Shown in pieces: positions 5,219 through 14,666 of a DNA stretch of 43,926 nt. Made by a program: the position numbers and the translations under genes. The notes beneath the pieces are model-generated. The model saw only the letters and a program-made list of their open reading frames with translations, ran no database searches and was not told the DNA's origin. Positions within the stretch are counted from its first letter, which is position 1; the number at the start of each line of letters is the position of its first letter. This DNA comes from CAYMAX01 sp964388595 (lineage in GTDB: Bacteria; Bacteroidota; Bacteroidia; Bacteroidales; UBA932): NCBI GenBank assembly GCA_964388595.1, contig CAYMAX010000004.1, positions 1-43,926 on the forward strand. The letters are read 5' to 3'.

Positions 5219-7549
5219 CTATTCCTTTTTAAGAGTATCTACGGGATTTTTCATAGCTGATGAGCGACTTGTGCCATATACCGACAAAAATGAAATTATC
5301 AGCGAGAATATAAATGCGGCAATGATGGCGATGACAGGGAAATCTATACGATTGATAAAGCTCTGAAGATAAAATCTTATCAGATAGACACTTATCGGAA
5401 TAGATATAATGGCTGCCACAGCCGAAATTATCAGAAATCTGGAAGAAAGACGGTTGGACTCCTGTCCTATCGTTGACCCGAATACTTTACGTACAGCTAT
5501 CTGGCGTGACTGCTGCTGAGTGAAGTAAACACTCATGGCGAAGAGCCCGAGGGCAGATATCAAGACAGATACTATCATAAAGACGATTACAAGAGACATT
5601 ATATTCCTTTTCCCGAGCAGCTGCTCGTATAGATAATCGTCGATGTAGCGTACTTTCATTGATTTCTTAACGCCAAATATTTCTGCAGAGGTCTGTTCGC
5701 ATACTTCTCTGACTGCTTCAAGAGCTCTGTCCTGGTCTCCTGTGATTTTCACCACCAGGCTTCCCACATAGGGATAGTCATCACTTATCATCTTGACAGA
5801 ATTATATACATTATCCATACCGTGGTCGAAGATGGCATCTCTTGCGTGGTAATCCTCTATCACACCACAGACCTCATACCTCGAATCAATCCCTATCTTG
5901 GGTTTATCTTTAGTAGCATTGAAGAGTCCCTGTGCCTTGCGGGTAAGCCACACTTTCTCTCCAACAGGGTCTGAAAATCTTTCCAGCACATTAAACCCAA
6001 ACATCTTGAAAGCAATGGTATCGAGCGTAGGCATCGTCAAAAAGACATTTCCATTATCAAGCGGGACACCATTAAATCCACATAATGAGGGAAGCTGACC
6101 GCACATGGCTACATCCTCAACCATAGGCAATTCTTTAATTTTGTCACGAAGTATCATCTTTTTGGAAGAGGTATTTACATCCCAAACTCTTACTTCAATC
6201 AAATCTTTCGTTTTATATCCCAGGGGCAAATTCACTAAATATTGCACTTGAAGTATCATTGCAAATGCCACTGCAAGCAAAATGACACTGATGAGATTCT
6301 GAACGAATATGAATACTTGTCCAAATCCCATCTTGCTGTGAAAGCCGAAATTGCCTTTGACCACATCGACAGGTTTGTATTTGGAGACTATAAGAGCAGG
6401 CAATATGCCTGAAATCACAGATATCACTATCAGAGTCAGTACACATACCAATATGGAAGAGACCTCAGGAACCAGCACTATGTCTGTCTGTAAAATGCGG
6501 TCAAAAAGGGGTAAGAAACTATATGCCAGAAAACATCCTATCAGAAAACATCCGGTGGTGAAAAGGAACGACTCTGACAGATACCTCCATATTATCTGAC
6601 TTCGTGAAGAGCCCAAAAGCCTGCGCGTGGCCATTTCTTTGGCTCTTTTACCTGTTTGAGCCACAGATAGATTGATATAGTTGAAAATAGCGGATACCAA
6701 CAATACAAGCCCCACGATGAGCAAAATAAATACTTGCCTCTCATTTCCCGAACGAATGGGAGTGTATTTTTCTAATGGTGAGAAATAGAGTTTGTCGAGT
6801 CTGGTCAGAGATGACCCCCACAACAAACCCCCTTTACTTCCACCCTCTGCAAACCAACTCCAATACTTGATATATTCGTCTAACAACTTCTGATTGACCT
6901 CTTCAGGAGAAGCACCTTCAGCTAAAGTGATGAAAGTACTGATATTACCGAAATTATCCATTGGTTGAGACGTGGAATTTTTAATGCTGCACAGGAAATC
7001 AACCGGTTCAAAGATGTCATACTGGCCAAAATCTTCTAGTGTCCCTATCACGGCCAGGTTATTGAAAGAAAGACCTGAGACCACTTTGATGCTCTTCCCT
7101 ACCGGGTTTTCATTGCCAAACATGTTCCTTGCAAAGGAACTGGAAAGGATTATCTCATCTTTGGAGTGAAATATCTGATTTTTGTTTACTCCATCGAGCC
7201 GATATTCGAACAAATCAAAAAAGTTGGTATCCACAAGTATTCCCTTAGCCTCGTAATAGTTTTCATCATTAAGCATACCTACTCGGAATTCCCCTTCCAC
7301 CCTCGTAAAAGAGGCTATCTCAGGAATGGAACCGCCAAGAGTAGGAATAGTCTCCAATGTCATCCCGACGAATACTCCTGTCCCTATCGAATAAATCTCT
7401 TTGGAACGTGGCTGACGATTACCGATGTTGTATTCAGTATTGGCATAAGTGGCCAACAAAATGATAAAACCAATGGCTATGGAGAGACTGAATAATTCTA
7501 TAAATGTGTAAAGAACATTCCTCGATAAAAATTTGAAAAAAGATTTCAT
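5219..7549 (-). CDS. FtsX/MacB-like ABC transporter permease
   Basis: 776 residues from ATG 7549; a GTG at 7576 would add nine. The family forms the membrane part of MacB/LolCDE-type ABC systems that move lipoproteins, peptides or drugs or drive envelope processes by mechanotransmission. Layout: membrane helix ~18-40, MacB-PCD periplasmic domain, FtsX domain with three helices near 275-405 (containing AKEMATRRLLGSS), then a second periplasmic domain and a final FtsX domain with helices in the last ~130 residues (QIAVRKVFGS). This duplicated eight-helix architecture is common in Bacteroidetes. No ATPase gene is adjacent, so its ATP-binding partner is encoded elsewhere. Substrate unknown. Confidence 0.9.
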   Translation of the reverse strand: MKSFFKFLSRNVLYTFIELFSLSIAIGFIILLATYANTEYNIGNRQPRSKEIYSIGTGVFVGMTLETIPTLGGSIPEIASFTRVEGEFRVGMLNDENYYEAKGILVDTNFFDLFEYRLDGVNKNQIFHSKDEIILSSSFARNMFGNENPVGKSIKVVSGLSFNNLAVIGTLEDFGQYDIFEPVDFLCSIKNSTSQPMDNFGNISTFITLAEGASPEEVNQKLLDEYIKYWSWFAEGGSKGGLLWGSSLTRLDKLYFSPLEKYTPIRSGNERQVFILLIVGLVLLVSAIFNYINLSVAQTGKRAKEMATRRLLGSSRSQIIWRYLSESFLFTTGCFLIGCFLAYSFLPLFDRILQTDIVLVPEVSSILVCVLTLIVISVISGILPALIVSKYKPVDVVKGNFGFHSKMGFGQVFIFVQNLISVILLAVAFAMILQVQYLVNLPLGYKTKDLIEVRVWDVNTSSKKMILRDKIKELPMVEDVAMCGQLPSLCGFNGVPLDNGNVFLTMPTLDTIAFKMFGFNVLERFSDPVGEKVWLTRKAQGLFNATKDKPKIGIDSRYEVCGVIEDYHARDAIFDHGMDNVYNSVKMISDDYPYVGSLVVKITGDQDRALEAVREVCEQTSAEIFGVKKSMKVRYIDDYLYEQLLGKRNIMSLVIVFMIVSVLISALGLFAMSVYFTQQQSRQIAVRKVFGSTIGQESNRLSSRFLIISAVAAIISIPISVYLIRFYLQSFINRIDFPVIAIIAAFIFSLIISFLSVYGTSRSSAMKNPVDTLKKE

Positions 7550-7752
7550 AAACGATAGGGCTCTATTTAATCTCACGCAGGTATCCCAAAATCGTGCCGT
7601 CTACTGTATACATCTGTGTGTCAAATACATATTACATCATATAACTTGAGTATCTGTCTATTTTTTAGACATCTTCGTCCATTTTCTTTACATCTCTCAT
7701 ATTCTCACTTCGACTCTCTCGGCCGGTGGTGCTACTATCCACAGATTTTTGC

Positions 7753-7760
7753 TACTTTTG
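7753..7760 (+). promoter_or_regulatory. -7 box for the YgjP-like peptidase gene
   Basis: TACTTTTG matches TAnnTTTG and lies 22 bp before the start codon. The -33 element is not clear. The 200-bp gap to the permease gene on the left otherwise shows only a short hairpin around 7656. Confidence 0.45.
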
Positions 7761-7782
7761 AGGGCTGACTGCTCGAGAGGAA

Positions 7783-8382
7783 ATGATGGAAAAGAAATTG
7801 ATACATCCATTGGTGGGAGAGGTAACTCTCCGGAAGCGGATTGACAACAAGTCAATACGTATCACCGTAAGGCCCCGTACAGGAGTGTCTGTATCTATGC
7901 CCCGATTTATCCCCTACTCTCGGGGGCTCTCTTTTCTCGAATCTAAGATAGATTGGGTGCTCCAAACACAGCAAAAACAACAGGCTCGCAATGAGAAGAG
8001 CATCCGTGATGGCAAAGTCGTCCCTTTCCCCACTGACTCAGCAGAGATAGAGGCTTTGAGAGAGAGGGCGCGCAGAGAACTTGTCCCACGATTGAAAGAA
8101 CTCTCCGAGGTAAATGATTTCGGATTTACCCCCCATTATCACAGAGTGGCTATTCGCAACAACAGGTCCAATTGGGGCTCTTGTTCCGGTAAAAACAACA
8201 TTAACCTCAACATCAGGCTTGTGCTCATACCATCAGAGTTGCGTGACTATGTCCTTCTTCACGAATTGTGTCACTTACATCACCACAATCACGGAAAGGA
8301 ATTTTACTCCCTCCTGGACCGTCTGTGCCATGGGGAGATGAAGCAGCTCAGAAAAGAGTTGCAGACTTACAAATTTCAATAA
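7783..8382 (+). CDS. YgjP-like (DUF45) M48-type metallopeptidase
   Basis: 199 residues. The zinc-binding motif HELCHLHHHNHGKEF near residue 160 matches the HExxH...H arrangement of the YgjP/DUF45 family (gluzincin-like, related to WLM and SprT proteins), here followed by the family's NHGxxFY segment. The upstream basic part (NRSNWGSCSGKNNINLN) is also typical. The protein has no signal peptide and is probably cytosolic. Its substrate is not known for most members. Two adjacent ATG codons (7783, 7786) offer the start. It converges with the methyltransferase gene with only seven bases between stops. Confidence 0.9.
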   Translation: MMEKKLIHPLVGEVTLRKRIDNKSIRITVRPRTGVSVSMPRFIPYSRGLSFLESKIDWVLQTQQKQQARNEKSIRDGKVVPFPTDSAEIEALRERARRELVPRLKELSEVNDFGFTPHYHRVAIRNNRSNWGSCSGKNNINLNIRLVLIPSELRDYVLLHELCHLHHHNHGKEFYSLLDRLCHGEMKQLRKELQTYKFQ

Positions 8383-8389
8383 AAGAGAC

Positions 8390-8923
8390 TTACTTAAACT
8401 CAGCCGTAATCAGAGACCATAGTACCACTCCGACAGCGACAGAGACATTGAGCGAATGTTTGACGCCATACTGAGGAATCTCCACACAGGCATCACTCAT
8501 ATCTACTACTTGCTGGCTTACCCCCTTCACTTCATTGCCAAATATCATGGCATATCGTTCTCCGCGAGAGGGACAGAACCTATCGAGGGAGGTAGAGTTT
8601 TCAGTCTGCTCGACACTTACTATCTTGTAGCCTTCCTGTCGAAGTCTATTGACAATAGTGCAAGTATCTTCACAATATTCCCACGCTACTGAAAATTCTG
8701 CCCCCAATGCCGATTTGTGAATCTCAGCAGAAGGAGGAGTGGCCGTGATGCCGCACAGGAAGATTTTCTCTATACGGAAGGCATCTCCTGTGCGAAAGGC
8801 TGAGCCGACGTTGTGCCTGCTTCTGACGTTGTCGAGAATCAGAACGATGGGAGCCTTCTCGAGAGTATCCAATTCTTGCTGTGATGGGCGTTGAAGCTCA
8901 CTGTTTAATAATTTTCTAAACAT
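8390..8923 (-). CDS. TrmH/SpoU-family RNA 2'-O-methyltransferase
   Basis: 177 residues. SPOUT-class enzymes transfer a methyl group from S-adenosylmethionine to a ribose 2'-OH of tRNA or rRNA. The three family motifs are present: N-V-R-x-x-x-N-V-G-S-A-F-R (about residue 33-45), MIFGNEVKGVS (~128-138), and PQYGVKHSLNVSVAVGVVLW (~150-169), with the knot-forming Asn and Ser. The length fits single-domain members such as TrmL/TrmH without the extra N-terminal substrate domain of RlmB. The exact RNA target cannot be told. It is divergent from glyA, with a 59-bp shared promoter region. Confidence 0.9.
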   Translation of the reverse strand: MFRKLLNSELQRPSQQELDTLEKAPIVLILDNVRSRHNVGSAFRTGDAFRIEKIFLCGITATPPSAEIHKSALGAEFSVAWEYCEDTCTIVNRLRQEGYKIVSVEQTENSTSLDRFCPSRGERYAMIFGNEVKGVSQQVVDMSDACVEIPQYGVKHSLNVSVAVGVVLWSLITAEFK

Positions 8924-8962
8924 TTGTCGATGGTGGTTTTTTTGCTTACTTTCGCAAAGTTA
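8923..8962. promoter_or_regulatory. glyA: Divergent promoter region trmH-like / glyA
   Basis: On the plus strand TTTG (8923-8926), 20 bp and TACTTTCG (8947-8954) form a one-mismatch Bacteroidetes promoter for glyA. On the minus strand TAACTTTG (8962-8955) is a -7 box for the methyltransferase, though with no clear -33. The two -7 boxes are back to back, so RNA polymerases probably compete. No riboswitch-like structure was seen. Confidence 0.5.
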
Positions 8963-8982
8963 AAAAAATAAATATTTTTGTC

Positions 8983-10263
8983 ATGAAACAAGATCTTCAA
9001 ATATCTGAATTAATTAAGAAAGAGGAGAATAGACAGCTCCACGGATTAGAGCTCATCGCTTCTGAAAACTTCGTCAGCGATAATGTTCTGGCCGCTCTGG
9101 GTTCCTGTCTTACCAATAAATATGCAGAAGGATATCCACGCGCACGCTATTATGGTGGTTGCGAAGTAGTGGACCAGGTGGAACAACTGGCCATCGACCG
9201 TATCTGCGAATTGTTTGGTGCCGAATATGCCAATGTACAGCCTCACTCCGGTGCTCAGGCCAACATGGCAGTATTTATGGCATGCCTCAAACCCGGCGAT
9301 ACTTTCATGGGTCTTGACCTGTCTCATGGCGGTCACTTGACACACGGCTCTCCCGTCAATATGTCTGGTATCAATTATCATGCTGTCTCCTACAAGCTCA
9401 ATGAGAAGACCGGCTTGGTAGATTATGATGAGATGGAGAAAATCGCTCTTGAAAATAAACCCAAACTCATCATCGGAGGTGCATCCGCATATTCTCGTGA
9501 ATGGGATTGGAAGAGAATGAGGTCCATAGCCGACAAGGTCGGAGCTATCTTTATGGTAGATATGGCTCATCCTGCAGGACTTATCGCAGCCGGACTGCTC
9601 GACAACCCTGTCAAATATGCACACATCGTTACCTCTACCACACACAAGACCCTCAGAGGTCCTCGTGGCGGTATTATCCTCATAGGCAAAGATTTTGACA
9701 ACCCATGGGGTCTCAAGACTCCCAAAGGGGAAATCAAGAAAATGTCTGCAGTGGTCAATTCAGCAGTTTTCCCCGGCATACAGGGAGGTCCGCTCGAACA
9801 TTGTATCGCAGCCAAAGCAGTTTCATTTTTCGAAGCATTGCAGCCTGAGTTTAAGGAATATCAGACCAGAGTCAAGAAAAATGCCGCAGCTATGGCAGAT
9901 GCCTTCCTCAAAAAGGGTTATAAGATTGTTTCCGGAGGTACAGACAACCACCTGTTGTTAATCGACCTTCGCACCAAGTTCCCTGAGCTGACAGGTAAAG
10001 TGGCAGAGAAGACCCTTGTTCAGGCCGATATTACAGTCAATAAGAATATGGTTCCTTTCGACAGCCGTACTCCGTTTACCACTTCAGGTATCCGCGTAGG
10101 TACACCCGCCATCACATCTCGCGGTCTGGTGGAGAAAGATATGGAGACCATTGTTGACCTTATCGACGAAGTTCTCTCAGACGTAGAGAATCCTGCAGTC
10201 ATAGAGAAAGTCAAAGAATCTGTCCATACACTTATGCTGGGCAGACCTCTGAATATTTGGTAA
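8983..10263 (+). CDS. glyA: Serine hydroxymethyltransferase
   Basis: 426 residues, full length. It interconverts serine and glycine with tetrahydrofolate and 5,10-methylene-THF, feeding one-carbon units to purine, thymidylate and methionine synthesis in the cytosol. The PLP-binding lysine lies in VTSTTHKTLRGPRGG (K222), preceded by the family's HSG (QPHSGAQAN) and MVDMAHPAG segments that hold the cofactor ring. The N-terminal GLELIASENF matches the conserved substrate-binding part. It is transcribed alone, divergent from the RNA methyltransferase gene, and converges with the TPR gene nine bases after its stop. Confidence 0.98.
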   Translation: MKQDLQISELIKKEENRQLHGLELIASENFVSDNVLAALGSCLTNKYAEGYPRARYYGGCEVVDQVEQLAIDRICELFGAEYANVQPHSGAQANMAVFMACLKPGDTFMGLDLSHGGHLTHGSPVNMSGINYHAVSYKLNEKTGLVDYDEMEKIALENKPKLIIGGASAYSREWDWKRMRSIADKVGAIFMVDMAHPAGLIAAGLLDNPVKYAHIVTSTTHKTLRGPRGGIILIGKDFDNPWGLKTPKGEIKKMSAVVNSAVFPGIQGGPLEHCIAAKAVSFFEALQPEFKEYQTRVKKNAAAMADAFLKKGYKIVSGGTDNHLLLIDLRTKFPELTGKVAEKTLVQADITVNKNMVPFDSRTPFTTSGIRVGTPAITSRGLVEKDMETIVDLIDEVLSDVENPAVIEKVKESVHTLMLGRPLNIW

Positions 10264-10272
10264 CAGGCTCTC

Positions 10273-10545
10273 CTACGGATTCATTAAGTCCGTATTCACA
10301 AAACGAAGAATATCGTAAATCGATTCGATGGCGGCATCTGACGGTCCATTAGGGTCGAGAAGTTTGGAACGGTTGAAAGCATTTATAGCGTCGCCCCACT
10401 GCTGGTGGCGACGATGAATGCTTCCCAACAGATACCATGCTTTGGCATTGTCAGGCTCTGATTTCAGAAAAGTCTGCAGACTTTCGAAAGCCTCATCTAC
10501 CTTGCCTGAAGCAAGTGTTTTCTCTATTTCTACTAAAGTGGTCAT
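10273..10545 (-). CDS. Small TPR-repeat protein
   Basis: 90 residues with about two tetratricopeptide repeats (KAWYLLGSIHRRHQQWGDAINAFNR, residues ~35-60, is a clear unit; a looser one precedes it). TPR proteins are protein-binding scaffolds. It has no signal peptide or membrane segment. It starts four bases after the stop of rnfA and is the last gene of the long leftward operon, so it may support Rnf assembly, but that is inference from position. Confidence 0.8.
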   Translation of the reverse strand: MTTLVEIEKTLASGKVDEAFESLQTFLKSEPDNAKAWYLLGSIHRRHQQWGDAINAFNRSKLLDPNGPSDAAIESIYDILRFVNTDLMNP

Positions 10546-10549
10546 CGCT

Positions 10550-11149
10550 CTACACTAAGCCGCTGAAGCCCATAAAAGCAAGCGCCAGGATGCCTGCTGT
10601 GATTAGGGCAATGGGGATTCCTTTGAATATTTTGGGGACAGAATTGAGGTCGAGTTGTTCGCGGATACCTGCGAAAAGTATCAATGCACCGCTATATCCC
10701 ACAGCACTTGACACTGCATAGACCATTGACTCACCGAGAGTGAGAAGGTGAGCCTCTCCGCCAAAAGTAAATTCTTTGGTCACCACAAGTATGGCTACTC
10801 CCAATACTGCGCAGTTGGTGGTAATCAGCGGGAGGAAGATACCCAATGCCTTGTACAATGCAGGGGATATCTTCTTGAGTATGATTTCTACCATCTGTAC
10901 CAATGCTGCGATGACGAGAATAAATGTCAGAGTCTGCATAAACTCTATGCCGAGTGGTACGAGCACGTAATATTGTATGAGATATGTCACCAGGGTGGAG
11001 AGTGCTATCACGAAACATACAGCTCCGGACATCCCTACAGCCGTGCTGACCTTATTGGATACTCCCAAAAAAGGACATACGCCGAGGAATTGAGACAGTA
11101 TGATATTGTTGACAAAGACTGCCGATATGATAATGATAATATATTCCAT
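10550..11149 (-). CDS. rnfA: Rnf complex subunit A
   Basis: 199 residues with six predicted membrane helices, the usual size for RnfA/RsxA. It is a membrane subunit of the Rnf ferredoxin:NAD+ oxidoreductase, which couples electron transfer to Na+ or H+ export. The half-helix segments NNIILSQFLGVCPFLGVS and PLITTNCAVLG contain the conserved Cys residues that bind an intramembrane iron-sulfur cluster between RnfA and RnfE. Homologous to RnfE next to it and inserted in opposite topology in known complexes. Six-base gap from rnfE. Confidence 0.97.
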   Translation of the reverse strand: MEYIIIIISAVFVNNIILSQFLGVCPFLGVSNKVSTAVGMSGAVCFVIALSTLVTYLIQYYVLVPLGIEFMQTLTFILVIAALVQMVEIILKKISPALYKALGIFLPLITTNCAVLGVAILVVTKEFTFGGEAHLLTLGESMVYAVSSAVGYSGALILFAGIREQLDLNSVPKIFKGIPIALITAGILALAFMGFSGLV

Positions 11150-11155
11150 ATTCTA

Positions 11156-11740
11156 TTAGATTTTCTGAGTGAGTTTCCTGTAAAGTACCATCAGATACCC
11201 GAGAGCGATAAAAGCACCCGGTGCAAGTACAAATACCAAAATACCGTCTCCTGCCATAAACTTATATCCAAAAGCAGAACCGCTGCCGAGAATCTCTCTG
11301 ACCAGTCCCAATATGGTAAGGGCCAAAGTAAATCCAAGACCCATTCCCAGACCATCGAGAGCAGAGTCGAAAACACCGTTTTTGTTGGCAAAAGCTTCTG
11401 CCCTGCCCAACACTATACAGTTGACGACTATCAGAGGTATGAAGAGTCCGAGGGTCTCATAAAGAGAAGGAACATAGGCCTGCATTACCAGCTGCAATAC
11501 AGTCACAAAAGCTGCAATGATGACAATGTATGCGGGGATACGCACCTTGTTGGGGATAAATCTTGCGAAGAGGGAAATGAAAATATTGGAGAGAATGAGT
11601 ACAAATGAAGTAGCAAGTCCCATACCCATACCATTGATGGCAGAGGTGGTGGTGCCCAATGTAGGGCACATACCGAGCACCAGGACGAAAGTGGGATTCT
11701 CTCTTATAATGCCTTTAGTAATTATTCCAAATTTGCTCAT
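11156..11740 (-). CDS. rnfE: Rnf complex subunit E
   Basis: 194 residues, about six membrane helices, paralogous to RnfA. Conserved segments NPTFVLVLGMCPTLGTTT (residues ~15-32) and PLIVVNCIVLGRAEAFA (~103-119) carry the cysteines that share an iron-sulfur cluster with RnfA. As part of Rnf it helps pass electrons from the cytosolic RnfB side to RnfG/RnfD. It starts five bases after rnfG and precedes rnfA by six bases, so all are translated from one message. Confidence 0.97.
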   Translation of the reverse strand: MSKFGIITKGIIRENPTFVLVLGMCPTLGTTTSAINGMGMGLATSFVLILSNIFISLFARFIPNKVRIPAYIVIIAAFVTVLQLVMQAYVPSLYETLGLFIPLIVVNCIVLGRAEAFANKNGVFDSALDGLGMGLGFTLALTILGLVREILGSGSAFGYKFMAGDGILVFVLAPGAFIALGYLMVLYRKLTQKI

Positions 11741-11745
11741 AATCT

Positions 11746-12315
11746 CTATTTGTTAATTACATATTTATATACATCGTTGGCTCTGATAAGGGCATCTGCG
11801 TAGGCACGGGAAGTGATAGTGGCTGCTGTGATGGCATCAATATCGCCTCCGTCTTTCCTGACTGCAAGCCGGTAGGTGGCAGGGTTCTTCCCTTTAAACT
11901 GAGAATAGAAGTTCTCAAGAACCATTTTGGCTCCAAGCCCGGGAGTCTCAGAGTGAGAGATTACGGAGGTATTGTAGATATTGCCATTGACATCAAATCC
12001 CACCATCAGCAATATGGAACCGCCGAAACCTTTGGATGTGGCACTTTCGATGGCATAACCCACTATGGTATCTCTCATGGAAGCAGGATAGACTCGGGAT
12101 ACTTTGCCGTTGACAGTCGCTTCAAATGCCTCTTCAGATGGGACATTGTCAAATGGAGGCACCACCAGAGATATTGCTTTATTGACTTTGGCCACTTGAG
12201 CCTGATGGATAGGCTCTTCAGTGATGGCGTACACCACACCGAGGATTCCAGAACATACAAAACATATTATGAACAGGCACAAGACCATGTTCCAAAATGT
12301 AGATTCCTTAGCCAT
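11746..12315 (-). CDS. rnfG: Rnf complex subunit G (covalent FMN)
   Basis: 189 residues. An N-terminal membrane anchor (about 9-29) is followed by a periplasmic FMN-binding domain. The flavinylation motif is seen as DAITAATITSRA near residue 168; the second Thr of the (S/T)xATxT pattern takes the FMN through a phosphoester bond. GFGGSILLMVGFD and SETPGLGAKM are typical RnfG/NqrC segments. It carries electrons on the outer face of the membrane. The start overlaps the end of rnfD by eight bases. The 'ITAAT' form instead of 'ISGAT' is a mild variation. Confidence 0.96.
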   Translation of the reverse strand: MAKESTFWNMVLCLFIICFVCSGILGVVYAITEEPIHQAQVAKVNKAISLVVPPFDNVPSEEAFEATVNGKVSRVYPASMRDTIVGYAIESATSKGFGGSILLMVGFDVNGNIYNTSVISHSETPGLGAKMVLENFYSQFKGKNPATYRLAVRKDGGDIDAITAATITSRAYADALIRANDVYKYVINK

Positions 12316-13309
12316 TGACTACCTCCTTCCCGAATCTTGCGGGTTTTATTTTGTTGAGCAGGGGCACGACAGAGTTCATAATCAATATAGCGAATGACAT
12401 CCCTTCGGGATAAGACCCGAAATAACGAATAAGAACGGTGATGACGCCTATGCCGACTCCGAAGATGATTTGTCCTTTGGTATTCATCGGGGAAGTGACA
12501 TAATCGGTGGCCATAAATATGGAGCCTAACAGCAGACCTCCGGTCAGGAGAGTGAACAAAGGACTTGGATAGAGATTCTTATCTGCAAGCCAGAATATAC
12601 CTGACATCACCAATACTGTTATCCAAATAGTAAGTGTGATATGTGGTCTGATGACTTTTCTGATGAGCAGATAGATAAAACCCAGAAGAAGAGCAATAAC
12701 GGAAACTTCTCCCATAGAACCTCCTACTCTGGCAAAAAGTGAATGCCAACTGCTAAACTCAGGATGTGCTGCCATAATCTCAGGGACAGTCTGTCCTGCT
12801 GCCAGCCCTTCATTGATGAGGGATAGAGGAGTGGCCCCGCTAAATCCGTCCAGATGGAACCATGAGCTTGAAGAAGAGACACCCCAAGAGGTCATAATCA
12901 CCGGGAAAGAGACCAGAAGAAATACTCGTCCCACCAAAGCGGGATTGAAGATATTCTGTCCAAGACCTCCGAAAGTCATTTTCGCTATACCTATGGCTAC
13001 TATGGTACCTATCAGCACCACCCACCATGGAGTGGCAGGGGGAAGATTCAATGCCAATAACACTCCGGTCACAGCTGCCGAACCATCACTGATAGTGTTT
13101 TTGGATTTGAGCAAAAATTTCTCAATAAGATATTCTACCCCCATACAGCCGATAACGCTCACCAGCAATACTTGAAGAGCAGAGAAACCGAAGTAATAAA
13201 GAGAGATGAGCACAGATGGAGAAAGTGCTATAAGTACATCTCTCATCAGTCTTCGGGTATTCTCCGGCGAATGAATGTGAGGGGAAGGTGAAACAAGAAG
13301 TTTTCTCAT
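12308..13309 (-). CDS. rnfD: Rnf complex subunit D
   Basis: 333 residues with around nine to ten membrane helices, the expected RnfD/NqrB-like architecture. The covalent FMN site is the Thr of DGFSGATPLSL near residue 160; SDGSAAVTGVLLALNLPP (~78-95) and GGLGQNIFNPALVGRVFLL are family hallmarks. RnfD is the likely ion-conducting subunit. The gene is 18 bases downstream of rnfC and overlaps rnfG. Confidence 0.97.
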   Translation of the reverse strand: MRKLLVSPSPHIHSPENTRRLMRDVLIALSPSVLISLYYFGFSALQVLLVSVIGCMGVEYLIEKFLLKSKNTISDGSAAVTGVLLALNLPPATPWWVVLIGTIVAIGIAKMTFGGLGQNIFNPALVGRVFLLVSFPVIMTSWGVSSSSSWFHLDGFSGATPLSLINEGLAAGQTVPEIMAAHPEFSSWHSLFARVGGSMGEVSVIALLLGFIYLLIRKVIRPHITLTIWITVLVMSGIFWLADKNLYPSPLFTLLTGGLLLGSIFMATDYVTSPMNTKGQIIFGVGIGVITVLIRYFGSYPEGMSFAILIMNSVVPLLNKIKPARFGKEVVNG

Positions 13310-13327
13310 ATATGATTATTGAATTAA

Positions 13328-14662
13328 TTACTTTTTGACACTCCGTGAACGCATTATTTTCATCACCTCTGCTTTGGCGACACGTATGTTGTCAAGCAAA
13401 GGAATATGGGCAGGACAAGTGTAGAGACAACATCCGCACTCGATGCAGTCATACACTTTATTGTCCTCAAGCTCTTTCATCATACCTGCCTTCATAAGTT
13501 TATTGAGCAGATAAGGTTCCAGACCCATGGGACAAGTCAGAATGCATTTGCCACATCTGATACAGTTGGATTCGGGCTCTCTTTTGGTATGTTTTTCCGA
13601 AAGAATCAGAATGGAAGATGTGCTTTTGACAGAAGCGGCACTCAGGCAAGAGATAGCTTTGCCCATCATGGGACCACCGCTGATAATTTTGCCGGCTTCA
13701 TCGGGAACACCTCCCACGTAATTTAATATCTGTTCGAATGGTGTACCGACTCTCAAAAGAAAGTTCCTCTGCGGAGTGCAATCGCCTGTGACAGTGATGA
13801 TACCTTCAAAAAGAGGCTTGGACTTCTGCACAGCTTCATATACTGCCAGGATGGTACCGCAGTTGTGCACCACGACCCCTGTATCTATCGGAAGTCCTTT
13901 GGAAGGGACTCTGCGATGTGTCACTGCGTCTATAAGCTGTTTCTCGCCCCCTTGCGGATATTTCTTTTTCAACTCCACCACTTCTATCTGCGGATACTGT
14001 GAGGCGAAACTTCTCATCTTCTCTATGGCGGCAGGTTTGTTGTCTTCAATGGCAATAAATCCTTTCGACACCCCGAGTGCTTTCATCACCAACAGCCCTC
14101 CTATCATTATCTCTTCTGGACGTTCCATCATCAGACGATAGTCGGATGTGAGGTAAGGCTCACATTCGGCCCCATTGATAATCAGATATTCTGCTTTCTT
14201 GCCGGGAGGAGGAGAGAGCTTCACGTGAGTGGGAAATGAGGCACCTCCGAGCCCCACTATACCGCAAGTGGAGATGGCCCTGATAATCTCTTCGCCGGAA
14301 AGTGCAATATTTCGCACTATATCGGGCGACCTGTTTATGCTCTCTTCCCATTCGTCACCCTGAACATCTATCACTACGCTCAATACAGGATTGCCTGCCA
14401 GATCGGGAACAGGCTCCACGGCAGCGACCACTCCGGAGACAGAGGAGTGAATATTGGCAGATACAAAACCATTGGCGGCACCTATGAGCTGGCCTACTTT
14501 CACTTTGTCGCCTTTCTGGACAATAGGCTGAGCCGGTGCACCAATATGCTGGGACATCGATATATATGCTCTTTCAGGGAGAGGGAATACCTCTATGGGA
14601 GAATCTGCTGCCAATTTGCAGTCATCGGGGTGAACACCACCCATTTTGAAAGTTTTCTTCAT
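13328..14662 (-). CDS. rnfC: Rnf complex subunit C (NADH-binding, 2x 4Fe-4S)
   Basis: 444 residues from ATG 14662; an ATG at 14689 would add nine residues that overlap rnfB and give no family match, whereas MKKTFKMGGVHP is the usual RnfC start. The protein is cytosolic-facing and exchanges electrons with NAD(H). A Gly-rich nucleotide-binding region (GGASFPTHVKLSPP, then NGAECEPYLTSDYRLM) is followed by two [4Fe-4S] motifs, CIRCGKCILTCPMG (~367-380) and CIECGCCLYTCPAHIP (~406-421). It lacks the long Ala-rich C-terminal tail of the E. coli RsxC. Confidence 0.97.
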   Translation of the reverse strand: MKKTFKMGGVHPDDCKLAADSPIEVFPLPERAYISMSQHIGAPAQPIVQKGDKVKVGQLIGAANGFVSANIHSSVSGVVAAVEPVPDLAGNPVLSVVIDVQGDEWEESINRSPDIVRNIALSGEEIIRAISTCGIVGLGGASFPTHVKLSPPPGKKAEYLIINGAECEPYLTSDYRLMMERPEEIMIGGLLVMKALGVSKGFIAIEDNKPAAIEKMRSFASQYPQIEVVELKKKYPQGGEKQLIDAVTHRRVPSKGLPIDTGVVVHNCGTILAVYEAVQKSKPLFEGIITVTGDCTPQRNFLLRVGTPFEQILNYVGGVPDEAGKIISGGPMMGKAISCLSAASVKSTSSILILSEKHTKREPESNCIRCGKCILTCPMGLEPYLLNKLMKAGMMKELEDNKVYDCIECGCCLYTCPAHIPLLDNIRVAKAEVMKIMRSRSVKK

Positions 14663-14666
14663 ATTT

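Noticed and set aside
8924..8982. Glycine or folate riboswitch upstream of glyA
   Set aside because: The space is only 59 bp and holds two promoters, with no room for an aptamer.
10275..10295. Hairpin between glyA and the TPR gene as a bidirectional terminator
   Set aside because: A 6-bp stem with no T run on either side is too weak.
10748..11608. Long plus-strand ORF antisense to rnfA and rnfE
   Set aside because: It mirrors two well-conserved membrane genes in another frame; its composition is typical of a shadow frame and no promoter or family match is seen.
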